From assembly GCA_020205615.1 (NCBI GenBank), contig CM035170.1, positions 43,215,807 through 43,279,806 of the forward strand: a stretch of DNA of 64,000 bases. Direction: 5' to 3'. Below, in pieces: positions 58,490-64,000 of this stretch (its first letter is position 1; every line of letters begins with the position of its first letter). The position numbers were made by a program, and so were the translations under genes. Under the pieces are notes generated by a model. It made no database searches. It saw nothing but the letters and a program-made list of their open reading frames with translations, and was not told where the DNA came from. This stretch comes from Panax quinquefolius (Eukaryota; Streptophyta; Magnoliopsida; Apiales; Araliaceae).

Positions 58490-61400
58490 TGTGACAACCC
58501 GAGAATTTTGAATATTTTAAAAATTTTAATTAATTGATTTAAGGTTCAAAATTAGAACCTAGATAGAAAATTAAGTATGCGTTTGATATTTTTTTAAGAA
58601 GGAATTTTGAGGATTTCAAAATTCTATGAAGGATTTAGGTGAATTATTCAGATTAAGGAAATACGTGAAAATGTTTCTATGTATATATGTATGTGTAATA
58701 TGTGGTTAAGGGTGAAGGGTTGACCGGATAAAACGATATATGTAACAAACCCTAAGTATATATTAAGAACGTCAACGTTCGGTTAGAAAAACCCAGCGAT
58801 TAATAAGAAACCCTAAACCTGGTTCTAAAAACCCTAATTTCAGCCTTAAGAATTTGAAACCCCTAATTCAAAAATGAAACCTAAATCGGAACTTAAATGA
58901 TAATTATAATTGTAAGTGCTATAATTATAATATTAATTAGGGTTAATCTTAATTAATTAGTTAAAAACCCTAATTCAAATTTTGAAAACCCTAATTTCTA
59001 GATTAAAAACCCTAATTTATAATTAGGGAAAACCTAAAGTGTTAATTTAATAATTTTAATGTTAATTAGGATATATTAATTCTAATTTTCAAGTTAAGTA
59101 ATTAGAAAACCCTAATCTAATTACAAAATCTAATTTCTAATTTAGAAAATTATTTTTCTATTAGAAACCCTAATTAGTGGGTTATAAACCCTAATCCGTG
59201 ATTTTGACCCTAATTGCTAAATTAGCAATTTTAATTAGGAATTATTAATCCTAATTAGCAATATTTAAATTATGATTAAGAAATTTTTATATATAATTAG
59301 AAAATCCTAATTATAATTTAGAAATATTAATTTTTCTATTTTTAAAACCAAAATTGGAAATTTTAGAAATTAAATTTAAACCCTAAATTTTTTAAACCCT
59401 AAATTTTTCTAAACCCTAAACCCTAAAACCCTAAACCCTAAGGGTTTGGCAAAATGTCCAAAATACCATTAAAATTAAAAATGGGAAATGACTATAATAC
59501 CCTTTTGCACATTATTGAGGCTAACATTGTAGGTTTTGACCTTAGGTGAGTGGTTCACCAAATCTAACCACTCAGCTATGTGCATTATATCCGCTATCAT
59601 CATCACCATTTCGATCATGCACACACAATGTATTATTATTATTTATATAAGATTAAAGAGAGAGAAAAAGACTCACTTTATTTCTCATTTGAACCAAGAC
59701 CTCCTCTCTCTAAAATTCGGAAATAGGAAGTGAGAGAGGTAAGATAAAAAGCTAAGATCATGTGTTAGCATTTCAAGGTCGAAAATCAATGATCGATTCA
59801 AGATTTCAAAGCTTCAAAAAGGTATAAACCCTAATTTTTAAAATCTTATGATTTGTGTGTTAGATGTTGTAATTTGTTGGTTAGATATGTGTATTAGGGT
59901 GTCTATAAGTGATCTCGGGTTGATAGATCATGGATCTATAACATCTAAAGTGCACGAAAAATGATGTTTTGAAAATCTGGAAAAAGCTGGAAAAAGTCGT
60001 CTGACGGATACCGTATGTCGAGGCTTCATAGATCTATCTGTGTTTGATGTTTTGTGTATTTTAAGTGTTTGAACTGTGTTGTCTATGACATGTAGGCTTT
60101 CATCCGAAACTTTAATCATGGTCCGATCAAGTAGATCTCATGTTATTAATGGTCAAAGGTCGTTGATCGACCACGATCGAAACGAATCTGGGTAACCCAG
60201 TATTACCCGTAAATTTCGACAAGATTTTTGAACACTCGATCTTCTTCTTTCTTAATCGATCCGGACATGTTATGTGTTTGTATAATTGTAGTAGTGACAT
60301 TTATACTTCATATTTCATTTTTATATTACTCACATATCATGAATATAATCAAAGATAAAAGAAGGGTCAAAGTAGGTTGACCGATCGATCGTTCTTGAAG
60401 ATTCGAAAACCCGTAAATCTTCAAGAACGATTTTTTGACGTCACTTTGACCGACCATGATTTCTTGGATGTGATGATGAATGATGATATGATGTTATATA
60501 AGTGTTCCCGACATCCCTACTATTCATTAAACTTTAATCAATAAAACATATAAATCAAGCCCAGATTTCACTTTATAAGGATTGGAAAGTGGGTACCTCG
60601 ATCGTTCTTCATTTTCGGAAAACCCGAAATGAAGAACAACGTCCGACATGAATTTGATTTAGGATCTTCATTGATCTTATATGATATGTTGTGTATTGGC
60701 GGGATCTTGGTTAATAGGTATAGTACATACGCCGTATTATAATTATAACCTTTAACCTTTGTAAAACCTTATAATAATATGAATCCAATGCTTTGGTCAA
60801 ACGAAGCCCCGACTCACCGACACAAATCTTGGGTTGATGAACAACCAAATTTCTCAAGAACACCTATAATGACGCAGATTGCGCATGCCGCTATAGGCCT
60901 TTAGCGACGATTTATTATTATTATTTTCTATTTAATTAAAAATAGATAAAAATGGTTTTTAATTATTAAAATACATAATAAATTCCAAAAATTATTTTAA
61001 ATTACTAAAAATAGTTTTTAATTATTTAGAATATATTTCATAAATATTTAATATTTTTGGAATATAAATGGTATTTAATTTATTTAATTATAATATTAAA
61101 TAAATGATTTAAAATGATTTTAATTCATGAAAAATCATGAAAAATAATATTATGATATTAGAAAATATTTTAAGTTATTTTTGATGACTTTTAATATTTT
61201 GTGATGAAATTTCATTAATTAATCAATATTAATGATAATTAGTTTATTTAATAAATATATTAAATAAATTATGGAAAAATAGAATAAATGATTTATAAAT
61301 CATATAAAAATGATTTAAGTGTTATAAAAATATTTTAAGTTATAAAATATAACTTTTGATATTTTGTCATGAAAATATTAATATTTTAATATTAATAACA

Positions 61401-61856
61401 ATTATCGGATAATGAATTTAATTGTTTAAAAATCATATAAAGGTGATTTTAAAGTATTAAAATACTTTATGATATTATAAATATATTATAATATTATGAT
61501 ATGTATTTCATTAATATTTGATAATAAATAAATATTAATGATAAAAGAATTATGTGGTATTTATATTGTTTAAATACGTTTTTAGTGATTGAAAAATCAA
61601 GATAAATAGTTATAATTATTTAAAAATTATTACGAGCATATGAAAAATATTTTGACTGTTAATAAATTATTTGAGATAATTGTTAAGTGTTAAGTCAGAG
61701 TTTAATTGAACTTAGACTCGATAAAAGTCCGACTAGAACGTTGGGATGTTAGAATTGTGTTGGGTTCAACTCAGACTGCAATAGTTTGACTTGATACAGA
61801 GTCTTATGTGTGTTATAGACTGATAGGGTTATGTGTTATATTTGTTTAGGTTATTC

Positions 61857-61887
<31 letters not shown>

Positions 61888-62617
61888 TGTAGTATTATAT
61901 TGTCATGATATTATTCCAATATTGGAGATCTATATTACTAATATTAGGTCTTCGGATAAGGCGATATAAATTGCGTAGCGGTAATCAACGGTTCAGGCAA
62001 GTTTGTTTTACTTAACTCTATTAATAGTGTTTTATTCGGATAAGCTTATGGTTAATCATTGCTGATTGCAATGAATTGTACTCTTACATATATATGCATG
62101 TATAAGTCGGTATGAAAAGTCGATCACCTTCATTACCAGTTGGTTCGATATATATTTGTTCATGTATAAAACTTGTTCAGTCATAAATTTGTTCCTGCTA
62201 GTTCACAATTATATTGTTGAATTATAGCCAGCCAATTATTCAAATCATTTCAATCATGATATATCGTTATATTGTTGAATTTAAACTTGCTGGGCAACTT
62301 TCATGCTCACCCTTGCTATATCATGATAAAACATTACAGATTAAGATGAACGCGTCGGATACAAGGAAAGGTCCAAGACAGTTCCAGCTTTAGTATACGT
62401 GTGCAGTAGATTTGTAATAGTGTTGTTTGATAATAATGTTATGTGTTAGTTAAGTTATGAATTATGTATAAGTTAAGGTTACTCGACCTTGGGGAAAAGT
62501 ATGTAAGTTTAATGTATAAACAATTTATGTTTATATCTTCCGCAAATATGGTAATAGTTGTATAGATGATCGAGCTGGATCCAAGGTGAATTAGGACCTG
62601 GATTCGGGGCCGTCATA
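58490..62617 (+). repeat. Array H LTRc, full length
   Basis: 4,128 bp, TGTGACAACCCG to GCCGTCATA. The telomere field ends in a longer run of AAACCCTAAACCCT units (about 59386-59447). TATA box near 60496. The hairpin at 60865-60910 is decayed. TA tract 61863-61887; shared block near 62285-62315. Confidence 0.9.
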
Positions 62618-64000
62618 TATGACATTAAAATTTGTGCATCTCGATTTACATCATGATGACTACAACTACACGCAATTTAAGTTAACTTTTTTGTAAGACC
62701 TATCATTAATAAGATTGGTCTTTTAATCAGCATATCATACTTTGTATAATTAAATATTAGATAACACCTTACAATATTAGTATTATTATCATCCTTTGCT
62801 AATTCTTTAATCTCTATATCATATTATGATTCAACACTCTAATCTTATATATTATAAGTTCTTCTTTAAACTCTAATAATTCAAATACCAAACCAACAAC
62901 CTGGATTCCAAATCCAGCAACCTGGATTTCAAATTCAACAAACAAAACTACAATCCAGCAAACTGGATTCCAAATCCAGTAACCAGATTACAATCCAACA
63001 AGTTGGATTCAACATATTTTTAATTCAGTAAACTTCTTTCGATTCAGAAAACTGGATTCATCAGATTTTTTAATCCAACAAGCTGGATTCCATATCCTTG
63101 TCATGAAAATATCAAATCAGCTTATTATTTTTCTATCCTTTGTCCAAACACATATACATATATTTCATACACAAAAAAGTATTTTTCCATAATTTTCCAA
63201 CTGCCTTTAGTATTTTTCAAAAATAATTTTTTTAGTGTGTATCTTAAGAATTTAGCCCCATCATGCTCAACTCCACAAATTCCCATCTCTTTACACAATC
63301 TTGTATGCGTTAACGTGAGCTTCCAGTTTAAAATTCGTGGCCATCGAAGTTATAGAACTCCAACTATAGTGATTTTCATCCGAAAACCCCAAATATTGAA
63401 ATGGTCATAACTTGGTCATTTTAAGTCAGAATGAGCTCATTTTTAGACATGAGGTACTTAATACCATATATTATCATGTCCCAAAAGGCCGGAATTTATT
63501 TCATAATTTAAGTGGTCAAAACAGCCCTTACAAAAACTTTGGCAGTTTACTTTTGTCATTTTTCTATTTTTGACTCCTTTGTTAAAATCTATCCACAGGA
63601 AAATGTACAACACCTTTTCCAATGATTCCACTTGGATATGTTAGCAAACGCATAGATCTAACTATAGGACTTAACCACACTCAAAATTTCTAAATATAAT
63701 ACGAGATATGGTCATTTGAATTTCATGTTTCGTTTTCATAAAAATCTGATTTAAAACCCTTTGTGGTTTTTAAGAAAACTTCTATGTTCTCACATAATAA
63801 CCAACATAACTCATCATAATACCTACTAATACTTCATATACCCATGAATCTACCATAATACATGATCTATCTCATCAAACAAGCATCAAACACAAGGTTA
63901 AACACAATCAAGGCTAATAAAAATTAGGTTTTCTACCTTTTTAAAAAAAACCTAGTTTCCATTTCATACTTTAAATCAAACTTTTAATTCTCAAAAGGGT
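62618..64000 (-). repeat. Fragment G continued: Tekay-like LTR beyond array H
   Basis: After the target copy TATGA the LTR of fragment G should resume. The stretch TTTTAAGTCAGAATGAGCTC near 63418 resembles TCTAAGTCAGAATCC in B's LTR (41214), in keeping with a related LTR. It runs off the window. No gene on either strand. Confidence 0.55.
62896..63095. repeat. Short palindromic repeats AATCCAG..CTGGATT
   Basis: About eight units of 20-23 bp: CCAAATCCAGCAACCTGGAT, AATCCAGCAAACTGGATT, AATCCAACAAGTTGGATT and similar. Each unit pairs with itself with a 4 bp loop; AATCCAA/TTGGATT units show compensating changes relative to AATCCAG/CTGGATT. Confidence 0.75.

Larger units (their letters stand above)
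51864..62617 (+). mobile_element. Array H: second tandem array of the C family
   Basis: Order: LTRa (51864-52079, strongly deleted), internal end (52080-52570), LTRb full (52571-56619), internal full (56620-58489), LTRc full (58490-62617). Same terminal sequences, primer site and polypurine tract as array C, but its LTRs differ more from C than from each other. Outer flanks TACGA (51859-51863) and TATGA (62618-62622) fit a 5 bp target duplication with one C-to-T change. No coding sequence seen. Confidence 0.9.

Overview
This is a block of plant nuclear heterochromatin made almost entirely of nested Ty3/gypsy-type LTR retrotransposons. I see no intact host gene, rRNA gene, tRNA gene or CRISPR array. 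Plant origin rests on chromodomain-bearing Tekay-like pol remains, Tat-type elements with a tRNA-Arg primer site, plant-type telomere motifs (AAACCCT), and plant mobile domain (PMD) sequence. The sequence is AT-rich. I cannot name the species.

Layout, left to right. (A) 1-9772, plus strand: 3' part of a Tat-like element with decayed gag and protease. Its RT/RNase H/integrase are absent; in their place lie two antisense gene remnants, one DUF7745-like and one PMD gene with two clear introns. A long 3' LTR full of short repeats follows. (B) 9773-42439, minus strand: a Tekay-like chromovirus with gag, protease, RT, RNase H, integrase, chromodomain and an extra coiled-coil ORF ahead of gag. Its 3' LTR is cut by A and its 5' LTR is split by C. 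(C) 15876-39767, plus strand: a 23.9 kb tandem array LTR-int-LTR-int-LTR-int-LTR-int-LTR of a non-autonomous family with about 4.0 kb LTRs and a 1.86 kb internal part without coding sequence. (D) 42440-43570: 3' part of a plus-strand LTR. (E) 43571-46143: a minus-strand LTR. (F) 46144-51066, minus strand: a second Tat element (5' LTR, tRNA-Arg primer site, decayed gag). (G) 51067-51863 and 62618-64000: a Tekay-like LTR in minus orientation. (H) 51864-62617: a second, independent array of the C family with three LTRs, inserted in G.

The order of interruption is F, cut by E, cut by D, cut by B, which received C in one LTR and A in the other; separately F was cut by G, and G by H. Outer borders of both arrays show 5 bp target duplications (CCCAT/GCCAT and TACGA/TATGA), so each array behaves as one insertion that later expanded or was inserted already tandem.

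The most interesting points are the antisense, intron-containing PMD gene carried by the Tat element, the repeated formation of LTR-internal tandem arrays by one non-autonomous family whose U3 is studded with telomere-like AAACCCTAA motifs, and an LTR block shared by five otherwise different LTR families. Coordinates of element borders come from reading terminal TG/CA, primer sites, polypurine tracts and copy-to-copy comparison by eye.
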